From Spirulina subsalsa PCC 9445 (GTDB lineage Bacteria > Cyanobacteriota > Cyanobacteriia > Cyanobacteriales > Spirulinaceae): 64,000 nt of DNA. The position numbers and the translations under genes were made by a program. Location of the stretch: contig NZ_JH980292.1 in NCBI RefSeq assembly GCF_000314005.1, positions 2,948,779 to 3,012,778 on the forward strand, read 5' to 3'. Positions 43,323 to 53,034 of this stretch are shown in pieces (within the stretch, counting starts at the first letter, position 1; each line of letters opens with the position of its first letter). The notes under the pieces were generated by a model, which saw only the letters and a list, made by a program, of their open reading frames with translations, did no database searches and was not told where the DNA came from.

Positions 43323-43498
43323 GGGACAAGAAATAATTCACCCATCCCGACTCTTTGGGGATCCAGAAAAAACCACGGGGATCCAGTTCTTGCTATGGTG
43401 ATTGCAGCTAACATGGTGTCAGCGTTAGTTGGGTGTGCTGATAAAGTATTGATGATCAAGAGGGCGACAGTCTGAACCTCGCGGAGCTATAGCTGGCA
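43323..43498. other. Promoter-side gap before the mannosyltransferase gene
   Basis: The gap holds repeated GGGGATCCAG-like words (GGGGATCCAGAAAAAACC and GGGGATCCAGTTC), but no gene. It presumably contains the promoter of the gene at 43499. Confidence 0.35.
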
Positions 43499-45076
43499 AT
43501 GAATTTAGAGAAACAGCCCTTAACGATTCCTTGGTTTAAACTCGCCCTGACGAGTATTTTGGTTTTCTCCTTGGTATTGCGGTTTTGGCGGATTGAACAA
43601 TTTAATACCTTGGTCTTTGATGAGGTGTATTATCCCGTCTTTGCCAATCGCTACTTAATCGGGGAACCTGTCTATAATGCTCATCCCCCCCTCAGTCAAC
43701 TGATTATTGCAGTGGGAATGTGGCTAGGCTCCCATTTACCCTTTGGTCAGGATGTCACCAACAGTTTAACGGGCTCCATTCGTTCAACCTTTAGTTACCG
43801 TTGGTTAAATGCCCTGACTGGATCTTTTATTCCTGTGGTGATGGGTGCGATCGCCTATCAAATCACCCTTCAACGCTCCTATGGCCTCCTTGTCGCCCTG
43901 TTTGCCGCCCTTGATGGCTTATTTCTTGTCGAGTCCCGCTATGGCCTCAATAACGTTTACCTCGTCTTATTTGGCTTACTCGGTCATCTCTTTTGCCTCC
44001 TAGCCCTCCACAGTCCCCCCCAGTCTCGTCGTCGTCCCAGTCCTCGACGCTTTCGCCATTACCAACGGGGACGCTTTCGCTGGATTCGCCGCATCAGTGA
44101 CCGCGTTTCCGTCGCTTGGAGTGAACGCCGTCCCCTCACCCGTCGTCAGCATCTCGCCTTATCCGGTGTATTCTGTGGCTTATCGGCAGCCATCAAGTGG
44201 AATGGTTTAGCCTTCCTCCTCGGACTTTATTTAATTTGGTTTCTCGCTTGGTTATTACGTTGGAGTCGAGGCCGTGCCGAACAAAATTATTCCCTCTACT
44301 CCTCCCACAGTCTCCCCCTCAACGGTGCTACCCCCCTGCAAAACCTCACCCAACTGAACCTACTTCACATCCTCTTTTATTGGCTCTTAATTCCTGCCGT
44401 CACCTATGCCCTGACTTGGATTCCCCACTTAATCATGAATCCTCAGCCCGGTTTCTGGGAAATGCACAGCAAGATCCTCCGATTTCATCAAGAAGTCGGT
44501 AGCGGCCCGGATATTCACCCCTACTGTTCCCCTTGGTATAGTTGGCCCTTTATGTGGCGACCTGTGGCCTATTTTTACTATACGACCCAAAACCCCGAGG
44601 AGATGATCCCCGCCTATCCCCCTCTCCCCCCCGGCATTGGCTCAATCATTTATGATGTTCACGCTATGGGCAACCCCTTTTTATGGTGGTTTTCCAGCGC
44701 GGCCATTCTATTATTAATTCTGGTGGTCATCCAACAGTGTTGGAGCGGGAAAATTAGGAAATCTAGCCTCAGTTTGCCGATGGGTTTAGTTCTCTATGGG
44801 GTGGTGAACTATTGCGCTAATCTCTTGCCTTGGATGAAAGTTTCCCGGTGTGTCTTCATCTACCACTATATGGGAGCGTCGGTTTTTGCTACCTTTGCCT
44901 TGGCTTGGATGATTGATAATTGGCTACATCACCCTCGCCCCCTCTACCGCTATTTGGGCTTAGGTGCGATCGCCTTAGTCATCATCGCCTTCTACTTTTG
45001 GCTTCCCCTTTACCTCGGTTTACCCCTTTCCAAAGAAGGCTATCAGATACGAATGTGGTTCCGCAATTGGATTTGA
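43499..45076 (+). CDS. PMT/GT39-family protein mannosyltransferase
   Basis: This 525-residue polytopic membrane protein has about ten helices. The first loop carries the catalytic Asp-Glu pair in FNTLVFDEVYYPVFANRY and then YNAHPPLSQLIIAVG, both signatures of protein O-mannosyltransferases that use a polyprenyl-phosphate sugar. A hydrophilic insert rich in Arg (SRRRPSPRRFRHYQRGRFRWIRR) lies around residue 180 between helices, unusual for the family. MKVSRCVFIYHYMGA near the C-terminus is also typical. The AI-2E-family gene starts 46 bases later on the same strand. Confidence 0.85.
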   Translation: MNLEKQPLTIPWFKLALTSILVFSLVLRFWRIEQFNTLVFDEVYYPVFANRYLIGEPVYNAHPPLSQLIIAVGMWLGSHLPFGQDVTNSLTGSIRSTFSYRWLNALTGSFIPVVMGAIAYQITLQRSYGLLVALFAALDGLFLVESRYGLNNVYLVLFGLLGHLFCLLALHSPPQSRRRPSPRRFRHYQRGRFRWIRRISDRVSVAWSERRPLTRRQHLALSGVFCGLSAAIKWNGLAFLLGLYLIWFLAWLLRWSRGRAEQNYSLYSSHSLPLNGATPLQNLTQLNLLHILFYWLLIPAVTYALTWIPHLIMNPQPGFWEMHSKILRFHQEVGSGPDIHPYCSPWYSWPFMWRPVAYFYYTTQNPEEMIPAYPPLPPGIGSIIYDVHAMGNPFLWWFSSAAILLLILVVIQQCWSGKIRKSSLSLPMGLVLYGVVNYCANLLPWMKVSRCVFIYHYMGASVFATFALAWMIDNWLHHPRPLYRYLGLGAIALVIIAFYFWLPLYLGLPLSKEGYQIRMWFRNWI

Positions 45077-45122
45077 AACAATCAGTTAAAATGGGCTGTA
45101 GTTTTGTGGAAATTGATTCGAC

Positions 45123-46316
45123 GTGAAACTTGGGGACTGGATTGGTTTACTCTGTTTAATTCTGTCTGGTGTGATTCTCTGGGAGTTTCGCCAGATTTTG
45201 CTGTTGTTGTTTACGGCGATAGTGTTGGCGATCGCACTCAATAGTTTAGTCCGCTGGATTCAGCACATCCTCCGTCAACGACAGATTAAGCTCTCTCGCG
45301 GAAAAGCCGTCTTAATCGCCCTCACCGTTGTCTTGATTGGGGCAACACTGTTTATTTCCCTGATCCTCCCCCCCTTCATCAACCAGTTTCAGAAACTCAT
45401 TCCCAAAGTCATTGAAGGCCTTGCCCTCCTTGTGACTTGGGTGACCGACTGGTTGAGAGATCCCCCCCCTTGGTTTCCCGATGTTAACGTAGAACCCCCC
45501 AAATTCTCCGAACTCTCTCAACAAATTGGCAGCTTATCTCAAAACCTCTTGGAGAATGTCTTAGCCTTTTTCTCCAATTCAATGGCGGTTTTGTTGCAAG
45601 TCCTGCTCATTCTGATCTTTACCATCATGTTTTTAGCCAATCCCCCGGCCTATCGGAATTTGTTGCTCTTACTCTTCCCCTCCTTTTACCGTCGTCGGGC
45701 GAACATGATTCTCGCCCGTTGTGAGGTGGATTTATTGGGCTGGATGCAGGGGATTTGTTTTAACTCCCTCTTTGTAGCGGGTTTATGTGCTTTTGGCTTA
45801 AGTCTGTTAGATGTACAGTATGTTCTCACCCATGCTTTACTGGCCGGGGTGTTTAACTTTGTCCCCAATATTGGCCCCTTTGCGAGTGCAGTGTTTCCCG
45901 TGTCGGTTGCCCTGCTTGACTCCCCAGTAAAAGGCGTTTCGGTGATTGTCCTGTATGTGATTGTGCAGAATTTAGAAAGCTATTGGTTTAGCCCCATGAT
46001 TATGCACAAACAGGTTTCTCTACTCCCGGCCGCTACTTTAGCCGCCCAATTGTTCTTTACCACGTTTTTGGGCTTTTTGGGCTTGGTGTTGGCTCTGCCT
46101 TTAGCCGTGATTGCTAAAGTATGGATTGAGGAAGCTTACATTAAAGATGTATTAGACCATTGGAATAGTGGTCCGGCTTTTTTGGTGGAGGCAAAAGGGC
46201 TAGATGAGTCAGGACTCTTAGAGGAAATGGTCACGCCGGAGGCGATTTCTCCTGCTTCTGATGACTCTTCTGCTGAAACATCACAAAGCCCTGAATCCCC
46301 AGAGCAGGGGGAATGA
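45123..46316 (+). CDS. AI-2E-family (PerM/UPF0118) membrane transporter
   Basis: The 397-residue permease has about eight helices. Family marks are the motif near WMQGICFNSLFVAGLCAFGLSLL, then FNFVPNIGPFASAVFPVSVALL, and LQNLESYWFSPMIMHKQVSLLP-like sequence (VIVQNLESYWFSPMIM). Known members export AI-2 or work as Na+/H+ antiporters; substrate cannot be told here. GTG is the start (45123), 46 bases after the mannosyltransferase stop, so the genes are probably one operon. The C-terminal tail is acidic (SPASDDSSAETSQSPESPEQGE). Confidence 0.85.
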   Translation: MKLGDWIGLLCLILSGVILWEFRQILLLLFTAIVLAIALNSLVRWIQHILRQRQIKLSRGKAVLIALTVVLIGATLFISLILPPFINQFQKLIPKVIEGLALLVTWVTDWLRDPPPWFPDVNVEPPKFSELSQQIGSLSQNLLENVLAFFSNSMAVLLQVLLILIFTIMFLANPPAYRNLLLLLFPSFYRRRANMILARCEVDLLGWMQGICFNSLFVAGLCAFGLSLLDVQYVLTHALLAGVFNFVPNIGPFASAVFPVSVALLDSPVKGVSVIVLYVIVQNLESYWFSPMIMHKQVSLLPAATLAAQLFFTTFLGFLGLVLALPLAVIAKVWIEEAYIKDVLDHWNSGPAFLVEAKGLDESGLLEEMVTPEAISPASDDSSAETSQSPESPEQGE

Positions 46317-46372
46317 AACACTCACCCTATGCGCTGAAGCGCTACGACGAACGAACCACTCACAGTTAAACT

Positions 46373-47269
46373 ATGACCCTTTCTGAGAATTCCCCGTGGC
46401 GTAAGGAAATTACGACTCTTCCCCCTTGGCTCCGTCGTCCGATTGGCAAAGCCAGCGATTTGTCTACGGTGCAACAGATTATTAAACAACGACAAATTCA
46501 CACCATTTGTGAGGAGGGACGTTGTCCCAATCGGGGGGAATGTTATGGCCGAAAAACAGCCACTTTTCTTTTAATGGGTCCCACTTGTACCCGATCTTGT
46601 GCTTTCTGTCAGGTGGATAAAGGCCATGCTCCCATGCCTTTGGATGCTGATGAACCGCAAAAAGTGGCGGAGTCGGTGGCTTTGTTGGGATTGCGCTATG
46701 TAGTCTTAACCTCGGTGGCTCGGGATGATCTGCCGGATGGGGGAGCAAGTTGGTTTGTGCGTACTATGGAAGCCATTCGAGAACAAACCCCCACGGCTCA
46801 GATTGAAGTGTTGACTCCGGATTTTTGGAGTGGGAAGGGGGGCGCGGTGAGTCAACGGGAGCGGGTGGAGCAAGTGGTGGGGGCGACTCCAGCTTGTTAT
46901 AACCACAATATCGAAACGGTGGCTCGTTTACAGGATCGGGTGAGACGGGGGGCGAAGTATGACCGCTCTCTGGCGGTGTTGGAGATGGTTAAGGAGATGA
47001 ATCGGGAGATTCCCACAAAATCGGGTTTAATGTTGGGTCATGGGGAGACGGAAGGGGAGATTGTCGAGACGTTGCGGGATTTAAGGGCGGTGGGATGCGA
47101 TCGCCTCACCTTGGGTCAATATATGCGCCCGTCTCTGGAACATCTCCCGGTCGAGAAATATTGGACTCCCCAAGAGTTTGAACAGTTGGGAGAAATTGCC
47201 CATTCCCTTGGCTTTAATCATGTTCGTTCGGGTCCCTTGGTGCGCAGTTCCTATCATGCAGGGGAATAG
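46373..47269 (+). CDS. lipA: Lipoyl synthase
   Basis: This radical SAM enzyme inserts two sulfurs into octanoyl-protein to make lipoyl groups. The auxiliary cluster motif [12 protein letters not shown] (CX4CX5C) is followed by the radical SAM cluster [13 protein letters not shown] (CX3CX2C). Typical later blocks are [38 protein letters not shown] and [22 protein letters not shown]. The 298 residues match the family. The TAG stop lies at the border of a repeat (GCAGGGGAATAGTGAATAGC), so the last codons (AGE) come from or adjoin repeat DNA. Confidence 0.95.
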   Translation: MTLSENSPWRKEITTLPPWLRRPIGKASDLSTVQQIIKQRQIHTICEEGRCPNRGECYGRKTATFLLMGPTCTRSCAFCQVDKGHAPMPLDADEPQKVAESVALLGLRYVVLTSVARDDLPDGGASWFVRTMEAIREQTPTAQIEVLTPDFWSGKGGAVSQRERVEQVVGATPACYNHNIETVARLQDRVRRGAKYDRSLAVLEMVKEMNREIPTKSGLMLGHGETEGEIVETLRDLRAVGCDRLTLGQYMRPSLEHLPVEKYWTPQEFEQLGEIAHSLGFNHVRSGPLVRSSYHAGE

Positions 47270-47384
47270 TGAATAGCCAAAACTCTTTTATTTTAGGGAA
47301 CGGGGAACGGGAAGGGGGAGGTAATAGGTAATAAGTCTTAATTCCTTGTCTCCCTCTCTCCCCCTCCCCCCGACTCCCTAGGGC
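47261..47384. repeat. Composite STRR/MITE-internal repeat after lipA
   Basis: In inverted orientation this block repeats most of 56433-56560: GAATAGTGAATAGC, CAAAACTCTTTTATTTTAGGG, GGTAATAGGTAATAAG, GTCTTAATTCCTTGTC and CCCTCTCTCCCCC. It ends in the GGGCGCAAGCATT hairpin into which the IS4-like element has inserted. Confidence 0.75.
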
Positions 47385-47393
47385 GCAAGCATT

Positions 47394-48793
47394 CATTGGT
47401 GTCAACTTAAGGGAATGGGATCCCAAATTAGCCGAGAAAGAGCGTCTTTTTGTCGATGTCGTTTTCTCTCGGCTTTGATCAGACCAAATAACTTGGCTCG
47501 CTCAGCTAAATATGCCACTGTATCAGGGTTTTCGCCTCGCAGCACAGCTTTAGCCACATAGTATAAGCTACGGAAAACCATCTCCACAGAGATTTTTTCC
47601 TTGGGTTGATGAAGTGCGATCGCTACTTCGGCGACTAATTGGTTTAAAACCGTGTAAAAAATCAAAGTGGAGAGAATCTGGATTTGTACACCATTAATAT
47701 GTCCCACCCAAACATAGGCTAACCCCAAAAGACGTTTAGTGAAGGAAAAGGCTTCTTCAATTTTCCACCTTCTCCGATATAAATCACAAACTTCTTGAGG
47801 AGAAAGATGCCGAGCGTCAAGGACATTAGTTAAATAATAATACCAAGTTTTACCCCAGAGCACAGAAACTAATCGAACGGGATGATGACAAGGATTAGAA
47901 CGATGCAGAAAGAACTCGTTGAACCTGATAAGATGTCTGGCCTCTCATTCGGGTGATAAAAAACTTATTTTCTTGAGTAAATTGGTCAAACCAGCTAAAA
48001 GAAAAAAAGCCCAGATCAAAAATCAATAAGCCCGATTCAGGGAGAGTTTCTAAGAACTCTTTACCCCAAATTTTATCATTACATCGAGCATTTTCTTCAT
48101 ACCACATTGTTACAGGAACTTGGGTCAAAGCTTCGACTATCACCATGATTTTTCCGGCAAGTTCCCCAGATTCTTTCGGGGCGATTTTTAGCCGTTTCCG
48201 AAGCTGTTCTAGGGTTGAACCATCTGCTATCCACAGAGCGCTAAATTTTTCCCTTACAGTTTCCCCTTGTTTTTCTAAGGGATTTTTCTTCGCAACGTCT
48301 GGTCTTTTGTCTAACAGTCTTTTGAGGAGAACAGCAAAAATTTCTGCGGGAAAATTCATCAATCTTTTAGAGACAGCTTGTTTACTGACTTTTAACGGTT
48401 TTACCCACAACAATCCTTCTTCTTGCAAAAGTCTCACCGCTTCACTTAATCCGGGGATATTTCGATAGACCAAACTCACCACTAACGCTACCATGACGGG
48501 CAGAGTCAACAGTCGCTCTCTCATCAGTTTCTCATGATTACCCTGTACATATTTTAACGGGGTAAATAAGCAAGGGGTTAAATATTCTTTCAGTTCTTCT
48601 ACCAATTGAGGAATTTCTAATGCTGGGGTTTGACGCTGACGACGTAAATCTGGATTCCCCTCTTTTCTAGGCCGTTGCTTTGCTCTCTTTTTCATCTTCC
48701 TTTCCTCTCTCTTACTTATTTCATTTTCTTCTTCCCTCTGGTTTTTCCCATTCTTTTCTTTTTCCCCTCTCTCTCGTTAAGTTGACACCAATG
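47394..48793 (-). mobile_element. IS4-family-like insertion sequence, 1400 bp, 9-bp target duplication
   Basis: The ends are CATTGGTGTCAACTTAA and its inverted copy at 48777-48793 (17-bp inverted repeats). GCAAGCATT occurs at 47385-47393 and again at 48794-48802, a 9-bp target duplication. Removing the IS rebuilds the hairpin GGGCGCAAGCATTGCGCCC, present intact at three other sites, so the target was a repeat. The element holds one transposase gene broken by a frameshift. Confidence 0.9.
47402..48695 (-). pseudogene. IS4-like DDE transposase, frameshifted
   Basis: Two frames make up one transposase. The first (48695 to 47895, 266 codons) has a basic start, WIADGSTLEQ (first catalytic Asp) and LLIFDLGFFSFSWFDQF (second Asp). 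The second (47863 to 47402) has YRRRWKIEEAFSFTKRLLGL, the Y-2-R-3-E-6-K signature of IS4-type elements with the catalytic Glu. The junction lies near 47890-47898: the first frame ends in SASF-stop while the other frame continues NPCHHPVRLVSVLWGKTW without a gap in homology. A single base change in length would restore it. No slippery heptamer is obvious, so it is probably inactive rather than a programmed shift. Confidence 0.85.
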
Positions 48794-48802
48794 GCAAGCA
48801 TT

Positions 48803-48911
48803 GCGCCCCTACACCGACACCCGACACCCGATTCCCGACTCCCGATTCTGGTCACTGAGCGAAGTCGAAGTGCCGATTCCCCATTCCCTGTTCCCTGTTC
48901 CCCGTTCCCTA
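48803..48911. repeat. STRR block reaching the kinase stop codon
   Basis: The right half of the IS target hairpin (TTGCGCCCC) is followed by CACCCGA/CTCCCGA heptamers and CCCTGTT heptamers. A non-repeat word, GGTCACTGAGCGAAGTCGAAG, is embedded near 48850. On the minus strand the kinase stop TAG (48909-48911) begins TAGGGAACGGGG of this block. Confidence 0.7.
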
Positions 48912-50591
48912 ATTCGACAGCTTGGGATCCCAAATGCCGATATAAATGCGATCGCGCTGATCTCGGCTAATAGTGCCACTAAAGGAGGAGGTACTGAAAG
49001 CCCGTCGGTCTGCCTGTCGATTATACACTTCTCGTAATCCCTGCGTTGCGGCAGCACTTTGTTCTCCCCCCAAAAGTTGCCCCATCACCCGTTCAATGTC
49101 TTCTAAACTCACCGCTTGATTAAAGGATACTTCGGTTTGACGGAGGAGGCCTGTCTCTGTGTTGATGATATAGCCCAAATTGACCAAATTCGGCACATGG
49201 TTCATATAGGAAAGCGCCCTAGTTCCCTCCCAATACCCCCGACGATCAAAACTGGGGCGGCCTAATTGGGCTTCGATTTCCTCCCGGGTGCTGCCGGGGG
49301 TGAAGATGGGGACTTGTGAGGAGAGATTTGGGGAGGGAGAGGGGGAAGGAGTGGGACTGGGAGAGGGAGAGGGACTAGGACTAGGAGAAGGACTGGGAGA
49401 AGGGGAGGGGGAAGGAGAAGGGGAAGGAGAAGGACTGGGAGAAGGGGAGGGAGTGGGAGTGGGACTGGGAGAAGGGGAGGGAGTGGGACTGGGACTGGGG
49501 GTTTCTAAATTGGTGGATTGAGGGGAGGTATCGCGGAAGAGGGCAAAGCCAATCCCTGCCCCGAGAAGGGCAATGAGGGCGGCCAGGAGGAGAAGGGGGA
49601 GGGGAAGGCGATCGCGCTGGGGGGTGATTTTGGCCGGAGCAGTCCCTCCTGGTGTGGGTGCAGCCCCTCCCACAGCGCCTCCTACGGCCACTGTGGCCAT
49701 TGTGGAGGAGACTTGGGGGGTTAGAACCGGGGTCAGGGCGGCTAACATGGCCGAAGCGGTAGGATAGCGATCGCGGGGATGATAACAAATCGCCCGGTCA
49801 ATCACTTGGGCTAACCCTTTATCGAGGTCGGAAACACTGTCTCGCCATAGAAACTCCCCGGTTTCAGGATCAACGCTTAAGGTTTGGGGGAGTTTCCCCG
49901 TCCAGAGAAAAATAGCCGTTAATCCCAAAGCGTATAAATCACTGGAGTAGAGGGGACGACCTGCGGCCTGTTCACTGGCCATAAAACCGGGGGTTCCAAT
50001 GGCAACGGAACGGGTAACATTGCCGTAGGTGTTGATGAGGGTTCCCATGACTTCTTTCACGGCTCCGAAGTCGATTAAAACGGGAGTGCGATTCCTGGGG
50101 AAGGCTTCGCCACCGCCTAGTGTCTCGGAACCAGAACCGCGCTGACGTAAAATAATATTTTCGGGTTTAATGTCTCGGTGAATAATCCGCTCCCCGTGAA
50201 CCACTACCAACACCTCCAACAGATGCCGGAGAACCGTCCCCACCTCTTGCCCAGAGCGAGGCCCTTCGTCTTGTACCCACTGCTTGAGTGTCACCCCCTC
50301 AATCCACTCCTGCACCAGATAAAACTCGGACGCTTCGGAAAAATAGGCATAGAGTCGAGGGATTGCGTCGTGTTTACCTCCCAAGGCTTCTAAGGTAGCC
50401 GCTTCCCGTTGAAAGCGGTGTTTTAGTTCTTCGGGTTGGGAGACGGGAAAAGCGGGTTTTAATTGTTTAATCACACAGCGACGCTGGGAGGGTAAGTGGG
50501 TGTCAATGGCTAAATAGGTTTGCCCAAACCCACCACTCCCGAGGGTTTCTATAATTTGATAACGGTTATTGAGTAGTGTTGTGGGAGTCAT
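48909..50591 (-). CDS. Ser/Thr protein kinase with TM helix and (Ser-Pro)n linker
   Basis: The N-terminal kinase domain has GSGGFGQTYLA, CVIKQLKP (catalytic Lys), HRDIKPENI, DFG (LIDFGAVKEVM) and GTPGFMASEQ, so it is probably active. Residues ~335-360 are a membrane helix (LLLLAALIALLGAGIGFALF). A run of more than 25 Ser-Pro/Thr-Pro dipeptides follows, coded by GGGGAA/GGAGAG-like DNA repeats. The C-terminal ~130 residues form a domain outside the membrane (STREEIEAQLGRPSFDRRGYWEGTRALSYMN...) that resembles C-terminal parts of other cyanobacterial kinases, role unknown. The stop abuts an STRR block. Confidence 0.88.
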   Translation of the reverse strand: MTPTTLLNNRYQIIETLGSGGFGQTYLAIDTHLPSQRRCVIKQLKPAFPVSQPEELKHRFQREAATLEALGGKHDAIPRLYAYFSEASEFYLVQEWIEGVTLKQWVQDEGPRSGQEVGTVLRHLLEVLVVVHGERIIHRDIKPENIILRQRGSGSETLGGGEAFPRNRTPVLIDFGAVKEVMGTLINTYGNVTRSVAIGTPGFMASEQAAGRPLYSSDLYALGLTAIFLWTGKLPQTLSVDPETGEFLWRDSVSDLDKGLAQVIDRAICYHPRDRYPTASAMLAALTPVLTPQVSSTMATVAVGGAVGGAAPTPGGTAPAKITPQRDRLPLPLLLLAALIALLGAGIGFALFRDTSPQSTNLETPSPSPTPSPSPSPTPTPSPSPSPSPSPSPSPSPSPSPSPSPSPSPSPSPTPSPSPSPNLSSQVPIFTPGSTREEIEAQLGRPSFDRRGYWEGTRALSYMNHVPNLVNLGYIINTETGLLRQTEVSFNQAVSLEDIERVMGQLLGGEQSAAATQGLREVYNRQADRRAFSTSSFSGTISRDQRDRIYIGIWDPKLSN

Positions 50592-50606
50592 TCATTTAGG
50601 AATCAG

Positions 50607-50905
50607 TAAGTAGGGCTGGCTGAAAAAGTCGGGAGTCGGGAGTCGGGAGTCGGGAGTCGGGTGTCGGGTGTCGGGAGTTGGGAGTTGGGAGTCGGGAGTC
50701 GGGTGTCGGGAGTCGGGAGTCGGGAATCGGGTGTCGGGTGTCGGGAGTTGGGAGTCGGTGTAGGGGCGCAATGCTTGCGCCCTAGGGAGTCGGGAAAAGA
50801 CAATAGTCAAGAGTTTTGGCTATTCACTACCCACTATTCCCCTGCTCCCCTGCTCCCCTATTCCCTATTCCCTATTCCCTATTCCCCGTTCCCTGTTCCC
50901 CACCC
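50607..50905. repeat. MITE-like left end and longest STRR heptamer array
   Basis: AGGGCTGGCTGAAAAAGTC (from 50612) is a variant of the MITE-like left terminus. It is followed by about 17 GGGAGTC/GGGTGTC heptamers (50628-50756), then the hairpin GGGCGCAATGCTTGCGCCC (50765-50783), then CCCTGCT and CCCTATT heptamers up to the antiporter gene. No right terminus is seen. A long junk frame with repeating Pro-Thr-Pro-Asp/Ser crosses it. Confidence 0.8.
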
Positions 50906-50906
50906 G

Positions 50907-52814
50907 TCATTGATTGGGCAAACTGACCGTCAGGGGAATTTCTTCCACAGCGGGGAGGGTTTCTAAGGCTAAAGGAGAGGCGGCACTTTCGCCGGATAAC
51001 TGTTTGAGCAGTTTGGGTCTAGGATCATGGAGGAGGTAGATAATTTGATCTCCCGCTTGCCATTGTTCAGAGGCGATCGCAATATTTAACCCATCCCCCC
51101 GTTGAACCAATAACGGCAACAGTTCCCCAGAACGGATTAAAGCCTGTAAATGGGCTTGTTGAAACTCCAAACCCGAAGCCCTTAAGATCGTTTTGCCTAA
51201 CTTCACTTGACCCTCCCGAATGTACTCATTCCAAGTCTTAATCTTCAACTGCGGCACAAAAGCCTGATTGATTTTTTTCTTCTTCTTGCCCGAATGATTA
51301 CTATTTTGGTCATTTTGCGGGAAAATCGCCAACACGCGAGGGGGTTCAAACTCCTCAACCGCCCGTTGTGCTAGGACTGAATTCACCTCCCCATTACTGG
51401 TTAATGCCAAAAACGTCCCAATGGAATGCACCCCAATATCCGCCAACATATCCACATCCAAAGCGCTACTCTGCACCACCGAGAGATTCTCCTCCTGGGC
51501 GATTTCGCAGGCCTCGGGGTCTGTATCAATCATCACCACGGACTGACCGGATTCTTGGAACAAGCGCCCCACCAGTCGCCCCAAGGGATTACAGCCAATA
51601 ATTACCGCCCCCGTTGCTTCTTGGGTGGTAATCTTCAACCCTTTGGCTACCCACCGGGCGGATAACCCCTGAATAAACACCGTCATCATGATGGTTAAAA
51701 ACACCAGTGCCTTGATGGAGTCTCCCCCGGTAATGCCTTGTTGGGTCAGCAAAATGGCAAATAACGAAGCCACAGAAGCCGAAACAATCCCTTTGGGGGC
51801 AACCCACGCGAGAAATAATTTTTGTCGCCAGTTCAGGGTGCTAGTCCAAGTACAACAAATCACACTGATGGGACGCACAACCAACATCAAGGCCAACACC
51901 GTCCACACACTGCCCCAACCCAGCGCAAACACACTATCAATGGACAGATCCGCCGCTAACAGGATAAATAAGACCGACACCCCTAAAACGGTTAATTGCC
52001 CCTTAAAGCGTCTTAACATCCGTTCTTCGGGCAGGGAGGAGGCTCTGAGGACGATTCCGGCTACCACTGTGGCCATTAACCCGGACTCACTGCGCAGAAA
52101 CTGGGACAGACCAAATAAAGCCCACACTCCAGCCAAAACGACCAAATTTTTCAAGTCTTCTGAGAGGACATTAAAGCGTTTGAGGAACAGACCCAATAAC
52201 CACCCCCCTAAGCCACCAATGGCCGCCCCAATGCCTAAACGCAGGAACAAACTACTAAAAATCTCTAGGGGTACCGCGTCGCTGTTTACAATAGTGTCGA
52301 AAACAACCACCGCTAAAATCGCCCCTACTGGGTCAATGAGTACCCCTTCCCCTTCCAAGAGGGTGGCAACTTGACGGTCTACGGCTACTTGTTTCAGCAG
52401 GGGACTAATGACCGTTGGCCCGGTGACGACGACTAAGGCCGCGTAGAGGAAAGCAATAGACCAAGGGAACTCACCCAACCAGTGAGCGGCCATCCCTCCC
52501 CCTAACAGGGTGATGAGGGTGCCTAGGGTGACAAGATTGCGTAAACTCCCGGAAACTCGCCCTAATTCCCGTAATTCGAGGTTTAAACCGCCCTCAAACA
52601 GGATAATGGCAACGGCTAGGGAAACTAAAACCTCTATACCTAATCCTAAGTCGTGGGGGTGAATGATATTGAGGCCATCGGCGCCTAATAAAATCCCGAA
52701 GAGTAGGAGGAAGACAATACTTGGCACCTTAATGAGTTCACCCAAAACTTGGGCGCTGATGCCTGCGAGAACGGCAATCACGATGATTAGGGTCAGTGTA
52801 AATGATCCTTCCAT
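50907..52814 (-). CDS. CPA-family cation/proton antiporter with RCK (TrkA-N) domain
   Basis: The 635-residue protein has 12-13 helices. Antiporter marks are AIILFEGGLNLELREL (helix 4-5 region), TGPTVISPLLKQ and GVLIDPVGAILAVVVFD, the conserved Asp site of CPA1/NhaP-like exchangers. From residue ~405 a TrkA-N domain begins (GAVIIGCNPLGRLVGRLFQESGQSVVMIDTD), ending near 520, then a TrkA-C-like tail (LLVQRGDGLNIAIASEQWQAGDQIIYLLHDP). The layout is that of NhaP2- or KefB-like K+ or Na+ exchangers controlled by a nucleotide-type ligand. The Lys-rich insert SGKKKKKINQ around residue 515 is odd. Confidence 0.85.
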   Translation of the reverse strand: MEGSFTLTLIIVIAVLAGISAQVLGELIKVPSIVFLLLFGILLGADGLNIIHPHDLGLGIEVLVSLAVAIILFEGGLNLELRELGRVSGSLRNLVTLGTLITLLGGGMAAHWLGEFPWSIAFLYAALVVVTGPTVISPLLKQVAVDRQVATLLEGEGVLIDPVGAILAVVVFDTIVNSDAVPLEIFSSLFLRLGIGAAIGGLGGWLLGLFLKRFNVLSEDLKNLVVLAGVWALFGLSQFLRSESGLMATVVAGIVLRASSLPEERMLRRFKGQLTVLGVSVLFILLAADLSIDSVFALGWGSVWTVLALMLVVRPISVICCTWTSTLNWRQKLFLAWVAPKGIVSASVASLFAILLTQQGITGGDSIKALVFLTIMMTVFIQGLSARWVAKGLKITTQEATGAVIIGCNPLGRLVGRLFQESGQSVVMIDTDPEACEIAQEENLSVVQSSALDVDMLADIGVHSIGTFLALTSNGEVNSVLAQRAVEEFEPPRVLAIFPQNDQNSNHSGKKKKKINQAFVPQLKIKTWNEYIREGQVKLGKTILRASGLEFQQAHLQALIRSGELLPLLVQRGDGLNIAIASEQWQAGDQIIYLLHDPRPKLLKQLSGESAASPLALETLPAVEEIPLTVSLPNQ

Positions 52815-53034
52815 AGGTGTTTTAGGCAGGCGATCGCATTAGCCAGACGGTTAGGGTATTCTCTATTCAGGGTAGCACTGGACTCGAATTAACGCTTAGG
52901 GGTTGAGCAAATTGGGAGTAATTGGGATCTTTCGGCGATCGCTCAGGAAGGCTATGACCCACTTGGGAGGGCGCGAGGTGGGGGAGTGGGTCGCTATTTC
53001 TGTTCAACGCCTCATCACCTGAGCTAGGGCTTGC
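52815..53034. other. Gap upstream of the antiporter gene
   Basis: I see no gene. It has two HIP1-type GCGATCGC words (around 52831 and 52936) and probably the antiporter promoter. Confidence 0.35.

Noticed and set aside
47863-47900. Programmed frameshift in the IS4-like transposase
   Set aside because: No slippery heptamer or downstream stem is evident; a simple indel explains it better.
49288-49521. Gly-Glu repeat protein on the plus strand
   Set aside because: It is the antisense frame of the Ser-Pro linker of the kinase gene.
50592-50810. Pro-Thr-Pro-Asp repeat protein
   Set aside because: Direct translation of GGGAGTC heptamers in two frames; pure repeat.
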